Source: Arenimonas caeni (lineage in GTDB: Bacteria; Pseudomonadota; Gammaproteobacteria; Xanthomonadales; Xanthomonadaceae). Taken from it: DNA of 64,000 nt. How positions within the stretch are numbered: the first letter of the stretch is position 1; every line of letters begins with the position of its first letter. The translations under genes and the position numbers were made by a program. The stretch spans positions 1-64,000 of the forward strand of contig NZ_KZ679099.1 of NCBI RefSeq assembly GCF_003024235.1. Direction: 5' to 3'. Below are positions 9,056 through 18,802 of the stretch, one piece after another. A model generated the notes under the pieces. The model worked only from the letters and a program-made list of their open reading frames with translations. It did no database searches and was not told the DNA's origin.

Positions 9056-9412
9056 ATGAACCACACCGAGAAAGTTGCCGCGATGCTCGAGCACCTGGCC
9101 CCGCAGGGGCTGTCGCCCTACACCCTGGCGCCGCCGGCCTGGCGGCTGATGTGGGCAATGGGGCTGAAGGTGCCGCCGCCGCTGTTCCTGGGTTTCGCGC
9201 CCATGGCCCTGGGGACGGGGCTGGTGTTCGCGGTGGGCTGGGGCCTGCTGATGTCCCTGCTGGGCTGGTGGCCCGCCGGCGTGAGCCCGCTCGGCGCACT
9301 CGCGGCCGCGCTGGGCGCCGGCGCCCTTTTCGGCCTGGCCCTCGCGGCCTACTACCGCCACCAGGCCCGCAAGCTCGCCCTCCCCGCCTGGCCCGACTAC
9401 CAGGGCGCCTAG
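9056..9412 (+). CDS. DUF6404 family small membrane protein
   Basis: This 118-residue protein has a soluble N-terminal helical part (residues 1-38, ending in the family's PPPLFLGF motif) and two hydrophobic segments (about 43-68 and 80-100), with a short basic C-terminus. This is the architecture of the DUF6404 family of unknown function. It ends four bases into the end of the convergent glnE gene. The ribosome site is weak. Confidence 0.75.
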   Translation: MNHTEKVAAMLEHLAPQGLSPYTLAPPAWRLMWAMGLKVPPPLFLGFAPMALGTGLVFAVGWGLLMSLLGWWPAGVSPLGALAAALGAGALFGLALAAYYRHQARKLALPAWPDYQGA

Positions 9413-12210
9413 GAAACAGTCCCGCTCCCGAAGTCCAGGCCGTGGGCGCTGCAGGCGCCGCGGATGGTGGCGCGGGCGGCGTCGAGGGCCTCGTCGGGGG
9501 GCACGATGCGCGGGCGCTGGTCGAGGGTGCAGTCCAGGCCCAGGTCGAGCATCAGCGCGTGGGCGTCGAGCAGCGGCTGCAGCTGGCCGGCCGGCAGCAC
9601 GCCCACTGAATCGAGCGCCCGCAGCAGCGAGGGCGTGTCGCGCGGCTCGCACAGCAGCGGGTGTTCGCCCGCGTGCCGCAGCACCAGCGCCTGCACCAGG
9701 AATTCCAGGTCCACCAGGCCGCCCTCGCCCTGCTTGAGGTCGAAGCGGCCCGGGCCGCTGCGGTCGAGTTCGCCGCGCATGCGCCGGCGCATCGCCAGCA
9801 CGTCCTCGCGCAGCGCGGCCGGTTCGCGCGGCGCGCACAGGGTCTCGCTGCGGATGCGCTCGAACGCGGCGCGCACCGGCGCGGCGCCGGCGATCGGTCG
9901 GGCGCGCACGAGCGCCTGGCGCTCCCAGGTCCAGGCGCGCTGGCGCTGGTAGTCGGCGAAGCTCTCCAGGCTTGAAACCAGCATGCCCTTGGCGCCGTCG
10001 GGGCGAAGGCGCACGTCCACCTCGTAGAGCTTGCCGGCGCTGGTGACGGTGCCCAGCAGGCTGACCAGCCGCTGCGCCAACCGGCCAAAATAGCGGTTGG
10101 CGTCGAGCGGGCGCGGGCCGTCGGACACCGCGTCGGCGGGGGCGTCGTGCAGGAACACCAGGTCCAGGTCGGAGCCGAAACCCAGCTCGCGCCCGCCCAG
10201 GCTGCCGTAGCCGAGCACCGCCAGGCCGGCGCCGGGGATGCGGCCATGGTTGTGCGCCAGGTCCTCCTCCGCCAGCCGCAGCTGCACGGCCAGCAGCGCC
10301 TCGGCCAGCGTCGCCAGGCGCGAGGCGGCCTGCACCGGCTCCACCCGCAGCCCCATCGTCGCCAGCGCCAGCCGGAAGCCGATCGCCTGGCGCAGCTCGT
10401 TGAGCGCATTGAGCCCGGCCTCGGTGTCGCCGGCCGGCAGGCGCGAGGTGGCTTCGTCCACCAGCGCGTGGATCTCCGCATCGTCGGGCACCGTGCCGGC
10501 GGCGCGGGTGTCGAGCAGTTCGTCGAGCAGCAGCGGGTGCGCGGCCAGGCGTTCGGACAGCAGCGCGCTGCGCGCGGTCACGTCCACCAGGCGCGCGAGC
10601 GCGGCCGGCTGTTCGTCGAGCAGCGCGAGGTAGCTCGTGCGCCGGGTGACCGCCTGCAACAGGGCCAGGCCACGCGGCAGCGCCGCGTCGGGCGCCTGCG
10701 AGCGCGCGGCGGCGGCCAGCAGTTCGGGCAGCACGTTGTCCAGGCGCTGGCGGCCGCGCGCGGACAGCGCGCGCACGGCGGGCGTGCGGGCGAAATCGCG
10801 CAGGCGGGCGTCCTGGTCTTCGGCGTCGGTGAAACCGGCGTCGGCCAGCACGGCCGGGTCGCCGCCCTCGGGCAGCGCGCGCCAGTACTGCACCAGCGCG
10901 CTCGCGGGCGCCTTCCTGCGCCGGCGCGCCTCGAGCAGCCCGGCGAACTCCCCGGCCACCACGCTGCGATGACCGTCGAGCTCCGCCAGCAGTTCGCCTT
11001 CGTCCGTGTAGCCCAGCGAGCGGGCGATGCGGTAGCGCGCCAGCGGATCATCGGGCAGCGCATGCACCTGCTGGTCGGACAGCATCTGCACGCGGTTCTC
11101 GAGCCGGCGCAGGAAACGGTAGGCGATGGCCAGGCGGTCGGCGGTGGCCCCGGCGACATGGCCGGCATCGGCCAGCGCGGACAGCACCGGCAGCAGCGAA
11201 CGACCGCGCAGGGCCGGCTCGCGGCCGGCGCGGATCAGCTGCAGCGCCTGCACCAGGAATTCGACCTCGCGGATGCCGCCCGGGCCGAGCTTGAGGTCTT
11301 CGGCCAGCTCGCGCCGCTGCACCTCGGCGCTGATCAGCGCCTTCATCTCGCGCAGGCCGTCGAGCGCGCTGTAGTCCAGGTAGCGGCGGTAGACGAAGGG
11401 CCGCAGCGTTTCGAGCAGGCGCTCGCCCGCGGCGATATCGCCGGCCACCGGGCGCGCCTTGATCCAGGCGTAGCGCTCCCAGTCGCGGCCCTCGCGCTGG
11501 TAGTACTGCTCCATCGCCCCGAAGCTCAGCGCCAGCCGGCCGCTGCCGCCGAAGGGCCGCAGGCGCAGGTCGACGCGATGGCAGAAACCGTCGGCGGTGA
11601 CGTCGCCCAGCAGCTGCGCCAGGCGCTGGCCCATCCGCGTGAACCAGGCTTCGGCGTCGAGCGGGCGCGCGCCGTCGGACTGGCCGTGCTCCGGGAAGGC
11701 GTAAACGAGGTCGACGTCGGAGCTGAAGTTGAGTTCGTGCCCGCCGAGCTTGCCCAGACCGAACACCACCAGCCGCTGCGGCCGGCCGGCGGCGTCGCGC
11801 ACAACGCCGTGGGCCTGTTCGAGCAGGCCGCCCAGGGCATCAACCCCCGCCTGCAGCGCCTGGTCGGCGATGCGGCTGGCGCCGGCCAGGGTGGCGTCGA
11901 CGTCATCGAGCCCGCGCAGGTCGCGCCAGACCAGCCGGGTGGATTCACGGGCGCGCCAGCGCCGCAGCTGGCCCGGCCAGTCGGTCGGCGCCTCCGGCGC
12001 CAGGGTCGGCGGCGGCTCGGCCTGGCCGTCGAGTTGGGCAAGGAAATCAGGCTGCCGGGCCAGGGTGTCGATGGCGAAATCGCTGGCCAGCGCCAGCGCG
12101 GACAGGGCCTCGCGCCGCGCCGGATCGTCCATCGCCCCGGGCGCCCGTTCGGCCAGTCGCGACAGGGCATTGTCGACATGGGCCTGGGCGGCCTGCTCAA
12201 GTGCGTCCAT
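9409..12210 (-). CDS. glnE: Bifunctional glutamine synthetase adenylyltransferase/deadenylase
   Basis: GlnE attaches AMP to glutamine synthetase and removes it, under PII control, so tuning ammonia assimilation. The 933 residues agree with the usual ~940-950. Two nucleotidyltransferase domains are visible: the first with [20 protein letters not shown] (about 148-168), the second with [20 protein letters not shown] (about 664-683). Each is followed by GlnD-UR_UTase helical domains ([16 protein letters not shown] motifs appear twice, as [15 protein letters not shown] and [15 protein letters not shown]). The start is ATG 12210, which gives the expected N-terminus [11 protein letters not shown]; an in-frame extension to 12456 would run through a REP element. 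REP arms begin only 15 bases upstream, so the promoter must lie inside or beyond them. Confidence 0.96.
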   Translation of the reverse strand: MDALEQAAQAHVDNALSRLAERAPGAMDDPARREALSALALASDFAIDTLARQPDFLAQLDGQAEPPPTLAPEAPTDWPGQLRRWRARESTRLVWRDLRGLDDVDATLAGASRIADQALQAGVDALGGLLEQAHGVVRDAAGRPQRLVVFGLGKLGGHELNFSSDVDLVYAFPEHGQSDGARPLDAEAWFTRMGQRLAQLLGDVTADGFCHRVDLRLRPFGGSGRLALSFGAMEQYYQREGRDWERYAWIKARPVAGDIAAGERLLETLRPFVYRRYLDYSALDGLREMKALISAEVQRRELAEDLKLGPGGIREVEFLVQALQLIRAGREPALRGRSLLPVLSALADAGHVAGATADRLAIAYRFLRRLENRVQMLSDQQVHALPDDPLARYRIARSLGYTDEGELLAELDGHRSVVAGEFAGLLEARRRRKAPASALVQYWRALPEGGDPAVLADAGFTDAEDQDARLRDFARTPAVRALSARGRQRLDNVLPELLAAAARSQAPDAALPRGLALLQAVTRRTSYLALLDEQPAALARLVDVTARSALLSERLAAHPLLLDELLDTRAAGTVPDDAEIHALVDEATSRLPAGDTEAGLNALNELRQAIGFRLALATMGLRVEPVQAASRLATLAEALLAVQLRLAEEDLAHNHGRIPGAGLAVLGYGSLGGRELGFGSDLDLVFLHDAPADAVSDGPRPLDANRYFGRLAQRLVSLLGTVTSAGKLYEVDVRLRPDGAKGMLVSSLESFADYQRQRAWTWERQALVRARPIAGAAPVRAAFERIRSETLCAPREPAALREDVLAMRRRMRGELDRSGPGRFDLKQGEGGLVDLEFLVQALVLRHAGEHPLLCEPRDTPSLLRALDSVGVLPAGQLQPLLDAHALMLDLGLDCTLDQRPRIVPPDEALDAARATIRGACSAHGLDFGSGTVS

Positions 12211-12224
12211 GGCCAAAGCGTAGC

Positions 12225-12240
12225 GGGGTCGGAGGTAAAT
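12225..12240 (+). repeat. Truncated family C REP arm
   Basis: GGGGTCGGAGGTAAAT is the outer 16 bases of a family C arm. It abuts the family A palindrome at 12241 without a gap, as if the family A element had been inserted into, or replaced the rest of, an older family C element. Confidence 0.7.
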
Positions 12241-12282
12241 GGGGACAGGTGCATTTTCCCTACGGAAAATGCACCTGTCCCC
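12241..12282. repeat. REP-like palindrome, family A, upstream of the first RAYT
   Basis: Perfect 19-base arms GGGGACAGGTGCATTTTCC (12241-12259) and complement (12264-12282) with loop CTAC. It lies in the divergent space between glnE and the RAYT gene. Confidence 0.9.
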
Positions 12283-12364
12283 TTGCCGCGGAGCCTCGCT
12301 TCCCGGACGGCGATCCACGCGAGCGCGCGCAATCCTGCATACCCGCAGCGCCGACGCCTCCACG

Positions 12365-13069
12365 ATGCCCCGCCTCCACCGTCTGATCCTTCCCGGGATG
12401 CCCCACCACGTTGTCCACCGCGGCAACAATCGCGCCGCGATCTTCTTCGACGACACCGACCGGCATCGATTTCGCAGCCTGTTGCGGTCCGCCTTCGCCA
12501 GCCGGCAGGTGGGGCTGCACGCCTATGTCCTGATGGACAACCACGTCCACCTGCTCGCGACCCCTGCGGAACGCACCAGCCTCGCCAAGGCGATGCATTC
12601 GCTGGCCCAGCGCTATTGCCAGTACTTCAATCTGCGCCACGGCCGCACGGGAAGCCTGTGGGAGGGTCGGTTCAAGTCCTTTCTCGTGGACAAGGACCGT
12701 TACCTGCTGGCCGTCTGTCGCTATATCGAACTCAATCCAGTCCGCGCGGGGCTGGCTGGGCGGGCAGAGGAATACCTGTGGTCGAGCGTGCATGCGAACC
12801 TCGGCAATATCCGCGACCCGCTGATCACGCCGCACGATGCGCTTGGACTGCTCGGGACCAGCCCGGAGGCCCGCCGCGCGCGTTATGCCGATTGGCTTGA
12901 CCGGGGAATCACCGCGCGGGAGTTGGCTGCCATTCGGCGCTACTCGGCCCAGGAACGCGCGCTGGGCAGCCCGCGTTTCCAGGCAATGGTGGAAAGGTCG
13001 CTGGGCAGACCGGCCGCCACGAGGAACCGAGGCAGGCCCGCCAAGGAGAAAGTGGGCGGGCACCGTTAG
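12365..13069 (+). CDS. REP-associated tyrosine transposase (RAYT), first copy
   Basis: This 234-residue Y1/HUH single-strand transposase belongs to the TnpA_REP group. It has [10 protein letters not shown] near the N-terminus, the metal-binding HVH in [14 protein letters not shown] (around residue 60), and the segment RYCQYFN with [12 protein letters not shown] that carries the likely catalytic tyrosine, then [12 protein letters not shown]. RAYTs nick and move REP hairpins and are usually single-copy, non-self-spreading residents. Start 12365 gives the canonical [17 protein letters not shown]; an earlier in-frame start would translate the REP. Family A palindromes lie 83 bases upstream and 46 and 230 bases downstream, which points to family A as its substrate. 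Confidence 0.93.
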   Translation: MPRLHRLILPGMPHHVVHRGNNRAAIFFDDTDRHRFRSLLRSAFASRQVGLHAYVLMDNHVHLLATPAERTSLAKAMHSLAQRYCQYFNLRHGRTGSLWEGRFKSFLVDKDRYLLAVCRYIELNPVRAGLAGRAEEYLWSSVHANLGNIRDPLITPHDALGLLGTSPEARRARYADWLDRGITARELAAIRRYSAQERALGSPRFQAMVERSLGRPAATRNRGRPAKEKVGGHR

Positions 13070-13115
13070 GCTTCGCCACCTTGCATGCGTCCCCGGCCCC
13101 GGCGATGCCGCATCT

Positions 13116-13158
13116 GGGGACAGGTGCATTTTCCCGCAGGGAAAATGCACCTGTCCCC
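13116..13158. repeat. REP-like palindrome, family A, downstream of the first RAYT
   Basis: Arms GGGGACAGGTGCATTTTCC at 13116-13134 and its complement at 13140-13158, loop CGCAG. It sits directly beside the mgtE terminator T-run. Confidence 0.9.
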
Positions 13159-13199
13159 AAAAAAAGAAAGCCCGCAGCGCAATGCAGCTGCGGGCTTTC
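13159..13199 (-). terminator. Intrinsic terminator of mgtE
   Basis: On the minus strand the 13-base stem GAAAGCCCGCAGC (13187-13199 pairing with 13166-13178, 8-base loop) is followed by seven T residues (13165 to 13159). It lies about 150 bases behind the mgtE stop, with one family A palindrome between them. Confidence 0.85.
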
Positions 13200-13299
13200 A
13201 GCTCCCTCCCCCACGTCGGAAGCAGTTCCATCGTGGCCCGGCGGCGGGGGATGTTGCACGTTGCAGTGCAACATTCGACGCCAGGGATCGGCGGGGATC

Positions 13300-13342
13300 G
13301 GGGACAGGTGCATTTTCCCTGCAGGAAAATGCACCTGTCCCC
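13300..13342. repeat. REP-like palindrome, family A, behind mgtE
   Basis: Perfect 19-base arms GGGGACAGGTGCATTTTCC (13300-13318) and complement (13324-13342), loop CTGCA, nine bases beyond the mgtE stop. It is in the mgtE 3' untranslated region, ahead of the terminator. Confidence 0.9.
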
Positions 13343-13350
13343 TTTTCCGG

Positions 13351-14565
13351 TTACAGCACCAGCCAGGTCACCAGGCCGAGGAAGAGACCCATGCTGACCA
13401 CGTCGGTCATGGTCGAGAGGAAGATGCTCGAGGCCGTCGCCGGGTCGGCGCCCAGGCGCTTGAGCACCAGCGGAATCGTGGAACCAGCCAGGCCGGCAAT
13501 CATGCAACTGAAGGCCATCGCGGCCAGGGTGATCCCGCCCAGCAGCAGCGCGTCCTCGCCGCCGTCGCGGGCCACCACCCAGTACATCGCGGCACCGGCC
13601 AGCGCGCCGGTGACCACGCCGTTCACCAGCCCGAGTATGCCTTCCTTGGAAATGATGGCGGCGATGCGCATGCCCTTGAGTTCACCCAGGGTCATGCCGC
13701 GCAGCATCACCGCCAGCGACTGCGCGCCGAGGTTGCCGCTCTGGCCGCCGAGCACCGGCAGGAACACCGCCAGCACCACCACCCGGTTGATGGTGTCCTC
13801 GTAGTAGCCCACCACCGCCGCGGCCACGAACACCGTCAGCAGGTTCACCAGCAGCCACGGGTTGCGGAAGCGGAAGGCGCGCCACAGCGGCGTGGCCAGG
13901 CGCTCTTCCTTCTCGACGCCGACCATCGAACCGGCCTGCGCCGAGATCTCGAAAGCCTGCTGTTCGAACAGCACCTGGCCGCGCACCTGGCCCACGAGGT
14001 GACCGTCGGCCTCGCACACCGGGTAGACGGGGTAGTGCCGCGTCACCACTTCGCGCATCGCGTCCACCAGCTGCATGTCCGGACGCAGGCAGAACGGATT
14101 GCGGATCATGACCTCGTCCAGCGAACGCTCGCGCTCGCCGTAGAGCAGGTCGCGGAAGGCGACCACGCCCAGCAACTTCTGCTGGCCGTCCACCACCCAC
14201 AGGTAGGTCACCAGCCGCTGCTTGACCACCTCGCGAAGCGCTTCGATGGCCGCCGAGACCTTGGTACCCGACGGGAACACCGCCGGCGGGTCCTCGAGCA
14301 GGCGGCCGACCGACCCCTCGGGGTAGCGCTGGCTGTCGGCCCAGTCGGTGCCGGCCGGCGCAGCCGCCATCACCGCGGTGCGCTCTCCCGGGGCCATGGC
14401 CGCGAGCAGCACGTTCGCGCGCGCCGGCGGCAAGCCGCCCAGCAGTCGCGCGACCTCGGCCGGGGGCAGCCCCTGCAGGCGCTTGAGCGCCGAATCGGTG
14501 TCGAGCGCGCCGATGCGCTTGGCCAGGTCCTGGGTGGCGTCGGTCGCCGTGCTGCTGTCCGTCAC
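13351..14565 (-). CDS. mgtE: Magnesium transporter MgtE
   Basis: This is an inner-membrane Mg2+ channel/transporter gated by cytosolic magnesium. The 404 residues hold the N domain (about 10-85, LQGLPPAEVARLLGGLPP), a pair of CBS domains (about 95-215, including PFCLRPDMQLVDAMREVV and YPVYPVCEADGHLVGQV), the plug helix and five membrane segments (from about 245). Family signature sequences are LPVLGGQSGNLGAQSLAVM and the closing STMTDVVSMGLFLGLVTW. The start is GTG 14565, with AGGAGA seven bases upstream. It is somewhat shorter than the usual ~450 residues because the N domain is compact. It is transcribed away from the RND efflux genes. Confidence 0.94.
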   Translation of the reverse strand: MTDSSTATDATQDLAKRIGALDTDSALKRLQGLPPAEVARLLGGLPPARANVLLAAMAPGERTAVMAAAPAGTDWADSQRYPEGSVGRLLEDPPAVFPSGTKVSAAIEALREVVKQRLVTYLWVVDGQQKLLGVVAFRDLLYGERERSLDEVMIRNPFCLRPDMQLVDAMREVVTRHYPVYPVCEADGHLVGQVRGQVLFEQQAFEISAQAGSMVGVEKEERLATPLWRAFRFRNPWLLVNLLTVFVAAAVVGYYEDTINRVVVLAVFLPVLGGQSGNLGAQSLAVMLRGMTLGELKGMRIAAIISKEGILGLVNGVVTGALAGAAMYWVVARDGGEDALLLGGITLAAMAFSCMIAGLAGSTIPLVLKRLGADPATASSIFLSTMTDVVSMGLFLGLVTWLVL

Positions 14566-14679
14566 GTGAGTCTCCTGTAGAAACCCTGCAAAACGGCCTA
14601 AGCCTAGCCCATCGGACAGGTGCCGCGCAGGCCCGCATCTGTGACAATCGCCTCCTCGCACCCCACGGCGAACCCCACC

Positions 14680-15711
14680 ATGTCGCGTACCACCCCGCGG
14701 GCCCTGTCCGCCCTGCTGCTTGCCGCGCTCGCGGCCTGCTCGACCGAAACCGAACAAGCCGCCGGCGCTCCGGCGCTCAGCGTGAGCGTGGCCGAGGCCA
14801 GGAGCCTGTCGCTGCCCGAGCGCATCCCGGCCTCCGGAGCCATCGCGGCCTGGGAGGAGGTGATGCTGGGCGTCGAACTCTCCGGCCAGCGCGTGGCCTC
14901 GGTGGACGTCGAGGTCGGCGACGTGGTCCGCCAGGGCCAGCCGCTGCTGCAGCTCGACACCCGCACGCTGGCGATGGAGCTGCGCCAGGCCGAAGCCAGC
15001 CTGGAAGTGGCCGCCGCCAACGCCCGCCGTGGCGAACGCCTGCGGCGCGAACAGCTGGTGGCCGCCAGCGAGGCCGAGCAGCTGATCGCCGGCGAGGTCA
15101 CCGCCCGCGCCCAGGCCGAGAATGCCCGCCTGCGCATGCAGTTCGCCACCCTGCGCGCGCCCCACGACGGCGTCATCTCGGCGCGCAGCGTGCAGCCCGG
15201 CCAGGTGGTCGCGGCCGGCACCGAACTGCTGCGCCTGATCCGCGACCAGCGCCTGGAATGGCGGGCCGAGCTGCCCGAGGCCCAGCTGGTTCGCATCAGC
15301 GCCGGCACCCGTGTGCGCCTGCCCGGCCCCGACGGCCAGCCGGTCGAAGGCACGGTGCGCACGGTGTCGCCGGCGCTCGACCCGCGCAGCCGCACCGGCA
15401 CCGTGTATGCCGACCTGCCGGCGCCGGGCGCCCTGCGCGCCGGCATGTACGCCGCCGGCGAACTGCTGCTGGCCGAACGCCAGGCCAACACCGTGCCGGC
15501 CGCCGCGGTGGTCGAACGCGACGGCCATGCCTATGTCTTCGTGCTCGGCGATGGCGACGTGGTGGCGCGCAAGCGCATCCGCACCGGCGCCCGCAGCGGC
15601 GAGGTGGTGGAGGTGCTCGAAGGCCTCGCGGGCGGCGAACAGGTGGTGGTCGAGGGCGCCGGCTTCCTGGCCGACGGCGACCGCGTGCGCGTCGTGCCGG
15701 CCGGCGGCTGA
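14680..15711 (+). CDS. RND efflux periplasmic adaptor (membrane fusion lipoprotein)
   Basis: The 343-residue protein has a lipoprotein signal (lipobox ending LAAC, Cys 20), so it is anchored in the inner membrane facing the periplasm. The adaptor order is visible: a beta-barrel/lipoyl half (SGAIAAWEEVMLGVELSGQRV), a short helical hairpin (VRQGQPLLQLDTRTL to LVAASEAEQL), the second lipoyl half (LRAPHDGVISARSVQPGQVV), and a C-terminal beta-barrel and membrane-proximal domain. It couples an RND pump to an outer membrane channel; no channel gene is nearby, so a shared TolC-type protein is likely. The permease gene follows three bases after the stop. Substrate is unknown. Confidence 0.93.
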   Translation: MSRTTPRALSALLLAALAACSTETEQAAGAPALSVSVAEARSLSLPERIPASGAIAAWEEVMLGVELSGQRVASVDVEVGDVVRQGQPLLQLDTRTLAMELRQAEASLEVAAANARRGERLRREQLVAASEAEQLIAGEVTARAQAENARLRMQFATLRAPHDGVISARSVQPGQVVAAGTELLRLIRDQRLEWRAELPEAQLVRISAGTRVRLPGPDGQPVEGTVRTVSPALDPRSRTGTVYADLPAPGALRAGMYAAGELLLAERQANTVPAAAVVERDGHAYVFVLGDGDVVARKRIRTGARSGEVVEVLEGLAGGEQVVVEGAGFLADGDRVRVVPAGG

Positions 15712-15714
15712 GCC

Positions 15715-18700
15715 ATGGCGATCAATTTCTCCGCCTGGTCCATCAACCGGCCGCTGCCGGCGATCCTGCTTTTCATCCTGCTGGGCATCGTCGGCCTGGT
15801 GGGCTTCCAGCAGCTGGCCGTCTCGCGCTTCCCCGACATCGCCTACCCGGGCGTCACCGTCAGCGTGGCGCTGCCGGGCGCCACGCCCAACCAGCTCGAG
15901 ACCGAGGTCACGCGCAAGATCGAGGACTCGATCGCCACGCTGCCGCAGGTCAACAAGCTGGTCTCGACCGTGGTCGAGGGCAACTCCACCACCTTCGTCG
16001 AGTTCAAGCTCAGCAAGGACCTGGGCGACGCCCTGGACGAAGTGCGCGACGCGGTCACCCGCATCCGCACCGACCTGCCCCAGGACATCCAGGAGCCGGT
16101 GGTCGCCAAGATCGAAGTCGTCGGCGGCACCCTGGTCACCTACGCGGTGGCCTCGGAGGCGATGACCGAGGACGAGCTGAGCTGGTTCGTCGACGACGCG
16201 GTGACCAAGGCGATGTTCGCGGTGCCCGGCGTGGGCCAGGTCAGCCGCGCCGGCGGCGTGAACCGCGAGGTGCAGGTGGACCTGCGCCCGGGCGTGCTGG
16301 CCGCCTACGGCCTGACCGCCGGGCAGGTGTCGCAGCAGCTGGCGGCGAGCCAGCTCGAGCGCAGCGGCGGCCGCGCCACCTGGGCCGGCGGCGAGCAGGC
16401 CATCCGCGCGGTCGGCACGGTGGCGCGCGCGGGCGACCTGGCCCAGTTCCCGATCGTGCTCCCCGACGGCAGCCAGGTGCCGCTGTCGGCGCTGGCCGAC
16501 GTCACCGACGGCCACGAAGAGCGCCGCGGCCTGGCCCTGCTCAACGGCGAGCCGGTGGTGGCCTTCGGCATCACCCGCACCCGCGGCTCGAGCGAGCTGG
16601 AGGTGGGCGCCGGCGTCGAGGCGGCCATCGGCAAGCTCAAGGCCATGCACCCGGGCGTGGAGTTCCGCCTGGTCAGCACCGCCGTGGACGAGGTCAAGGG
16701 TTCCTACCAGTCCTCGATGACCATGCTCTACGAGGGCGCGCTGCTGGCGGTGCTGGTGGTGTGGTGGTTCCTGCGCGACTGGCGCGCCACCTGGATCTCG
16801 GCCGTGGCGCTGCCGCTGTCGATCATCCCGACCTTCGGCGTGATGTGGCTGTTCGACTTCAGCCTCAACCTGGTGACGCTGCTGGCGCTGGCGGTGGTGG
16901 TCGGCATCCTGGTGGACGACGCCATCGTCGAGGTCGAGAACATCGACCGGCACATGGGCATGGGCAAGCCGCCCAAGCAGGCGGCCACCGAGGCGGCCGA
17001 CGAGATCGGCCTGGCCGTGATCGCCACGTCGGCGACGCTGGCCGCGGTGTTCGTGCCGGTGGCCTTCATGCCCGGCATCGCCGGCAAGTTCTTCCTGGAG
17101 TTCGGCTGGACGGCGGCGACGGCGGTGATGTTCTCGCTGGTGGTCGCGCGCCTGCTGACGCCGATGATGGCGGCCTACCAGCTCAAGGCCAAGCCGCACG
17201 TCGAGAAGGAATCGCGGCTGATGCGCTGGTACCTGGGCGTGGTCGAGTGGGCGCTGGCCAACCGGGCCAAGACCCTGCTCGGCGCGCTGCTGATGTTCAT
17301 CGGCTCGCTGGCGCTGGTGCCGCTGATCCCGGCCACCTTCATCCCCGGCTCCGACCTCGGCCGCAGCAACCTCAGCCTCGAGCTCGCGCCCGGCGCCACG
17401 CTCGAACAGACCGCGGCGATGAGCGAGCGCGCCCGCGCGCTGCTTTCGGACCTGCCGGAGCTCAGGCAAGCCTACGCCACCGTCGGCGGCATCCTCGACC
17501 TGGGCGACCCGGCGGTGAGCGGCGTGGCCGACGTGCGCAAGGCGATCATGGTGCTCGACTGGGGCGACGCGGGCGACCGCGAGCGCTCGCAGAAGGAGCT
17601 CGAGCGCGAGGTGCGCGAGCGGCTCACCGCCCTGCCCGGCGTGCGCCAGCGCTTCATCTCCAGCGAGCCGGGCGAGCAGCTGATGCTGGTGCTCACCGGC
17701 AGCGACCCGGACCGGCTCTACCAGGCCTCGCAGGCCTTCGAACGCGACCTGCGTTCGCTTCCCGGCCTGGGCACGGTGAGCTCGACCGCCTCGCTGCTGC
17801 GCCCCGAGCTGGTCGTCGTGCCCGACGCCCGCCGCGCCGCGGACCTCGGCGTGTCCACGCTCGACATCGCCGAAGCCGCGCGCATCGCCACCAGCGGCGA
17901 CTACCGCCAGCGGCTGTCGAAGCTCAACCTGCCCGACCGGCAGATCCCGATCCGCGTGCGCCTGGCCGAGGACGGCCTGTCCGACCCCGACCTGCTGGCG
18001 CTCATGCGCGTGCCCAGCGCCCACGGCGGCACCGTGTCGCTGTCGGCCGTGGCCGAGATCCGCACCGGCGCCGGACCGTCGGTGGTCAACCGCTTCGCGC
18101 GCGAGCGCAACATCACCTTCACCGCCGAGCTCAATGGCCGGCCGCTGGGCGAGGTGATGGCGGAGGTCGAGCAGCTCCCCTCGCTGCAGCAGCTGCCGCC
18201 GGGCGTGCAGGTGCTCAACACCGGCGACTCGGAAGTGTTCGTCGAGCTGTTCACCGGCTTCGCGCTGGCGATGGCGGCGGGCCTGTTCTGCGTGTACGCG
18301 GTGCTGCTGCTCCTGTTCAACCACGCCAGCCACCCGCTGATCATCCTGATGGCGGTGCCGCTGTCGGCCGGCGGCGCCTTCGGCGCGATGCTGCTCACCG
18401 GCACCCTGCTCTCGCTGCCGGCGCTGATCGGCCTGCTGATGCTGATCGGCATCGCCACCAAGAACTCGATCCTGCTGGTGGACTACGCCGTCATCGCGGA
18501 AGACGAGAAGGGCATGAACATGCACGACGCCCTGGTGGACGCCTGCCGCAAGCGCGCGCGCCCGGTGATCATGACCACGATCGCGATGAGCGCCGGCATG
18601 ACCCCGATCGCGCTCGGCCTCGGCGCCGACGCCGCCTTCCGCCAGCCCATGGCCGTGGCCGTGATCGGCGGCCTGATCACCTCCACCGCCCTGAGCCTGG

Positions 18701-18774
18701 TGGTCGTGCCGGCCGCCTTCGCCGCCATGGAAACCTTCACCCGCCGCTTCACGCGGCGGGCGAAGGCCGCCTGA
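15715..18774 (+). CDS. RND efflux permease, HAE1 type
   Basis: The 1019-residue inner-membrane proton-driven pump has the usual two-fold repeat. It opens with an amphipathic start and TM1 (residues 1-32, ending in VSRFPDIAYPGVTV). A large periplasmic loop follows, then TM2-6 with the proton-relay Asp pair in VVVGILVDDAIVEVEN (around residue 400). The second large loop comes next, then TM8-12 with IGIATKNSILLVDYA. Length and motifs match the hydrophobe/amphiphile efflux family. It forms an operon with the lipoprotein adaptor. A family B REP arm begins nine bases after the stop. The pair is complete apart from the outer membrane component. Confidence 0.95.
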   Translation: MAINFSAWSINRPLPAILLFILLGIVGLVGFQQLAVSRFPDIAYPGVTVSVALPGATPNQLETEVTRKIEDSIATLPQVNKLVSTVVEGNSTTFVEFKLSKDLGDALDEVRDAVTRIRTDLPQDIQEPVVAKIEVVGGTLVTYAVASEAMTEDELSWFVDDAVTKAMFAVPGVGQVSRAGGVNREVQVDLRPGVLAAYGLTAGQVSQQLAASQLERSGGRATWAGGEQAIRAVGTVARAGDLAQFPIVLPDGSQVPLSALADVTDGHEERRGLALLNGEPVVAFGITRTRGSSELEVGAGVEAAIGKLKAMHPGVEFRLVSTAVDEVKGSYQSSMTMLYEGALLAVLVVWWFLRDWRATWISAVALPLSIIPTFGVMWLFDFSLNLVTLLALAVVVGILVDDAIVEVENIDRHMGMGKPPKQAATEAADEIGLAVIATSATLAAVFVPVAFMPGIAGKFFLEFGWTAATAVMFSLVVARLLTPMMAAYQLKAKPHVEKESRLMRWYLGVVEWALANRAKTLLGALLMFIGSLALVPLIPATFIPGSDLGRSNLSLELAPGATLEQTAAMSERARALLSDLPELRQAYATVGGILDLGDPAVSGVADVRKAIMVLDWGDAGDRERSQKELEREVRERLTALPGVRQRFISSEPGEQLMLVLTGSDPDRLYQASQAFERDLRSLPGLGTVSSTASLLRPELVVVPDARRAADLGVSTLDIAEAARIATSGDYRQRLSKLNLPDRQIPIRVRLAEDGLSDPDLLALMRVPSAHGGTVSLSAVAEIRTGAGPSVVNRFARERNITFTAELNGRPLGEVMAEVEQLPSLQQLPPGVQVLNTGDSEVFVELFTGFALAMAAGLFCVYAVLLLLFNHASHPLIILMAVPLSAGGAFGAMLLTGTLLSLPALIGLLMLIGIATKNSILLVDYAVIAEDEKGMNMHDALVDACRKRARPVIMTTIAMSAGMTPIALGLGADAAFRQPMAVAVIGGLITSTALSLVVVPAAFAAMETFTRRFTRRAKAA

Positions 18775-18783
18775 GCAAGAAAG

Positions 18784-18800
18784 GGGGTCAGGTTCACTTC
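18784..18800 (+). repeat. Family B REP arm upstream of the second RAYT
   Basis: GGGGTCAGGTTCACTTC, preceded by AGAAAG as in the complete family B palindromes at 40675 and 52521. The partner arm is not adjacent; the inverted arms are at 19574 and 19598, on the other side of the transposase gene. Confidence 0.85.
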
Positions 18801-18802
18801 TA

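Noticed and set aside
12241..13342. REP palindromes around the first RAYT as insertion-sequence terminal repeats
   Set aside because: There are three copies, each a full palindrome with its own loop, and the same arm type recurs elsewhere without a transposase. This fits REPs, and no target-site duplication is visible.
13351..18525. A 1724-codon minus-strand reading frame
   Set aside because: Only its last 404 codons (mgtE) are real. The rest is antisense to the RND adaptor and permease, whose proteins are complete and conserved; long antisense frames are an artefact of GC-rich codon use.
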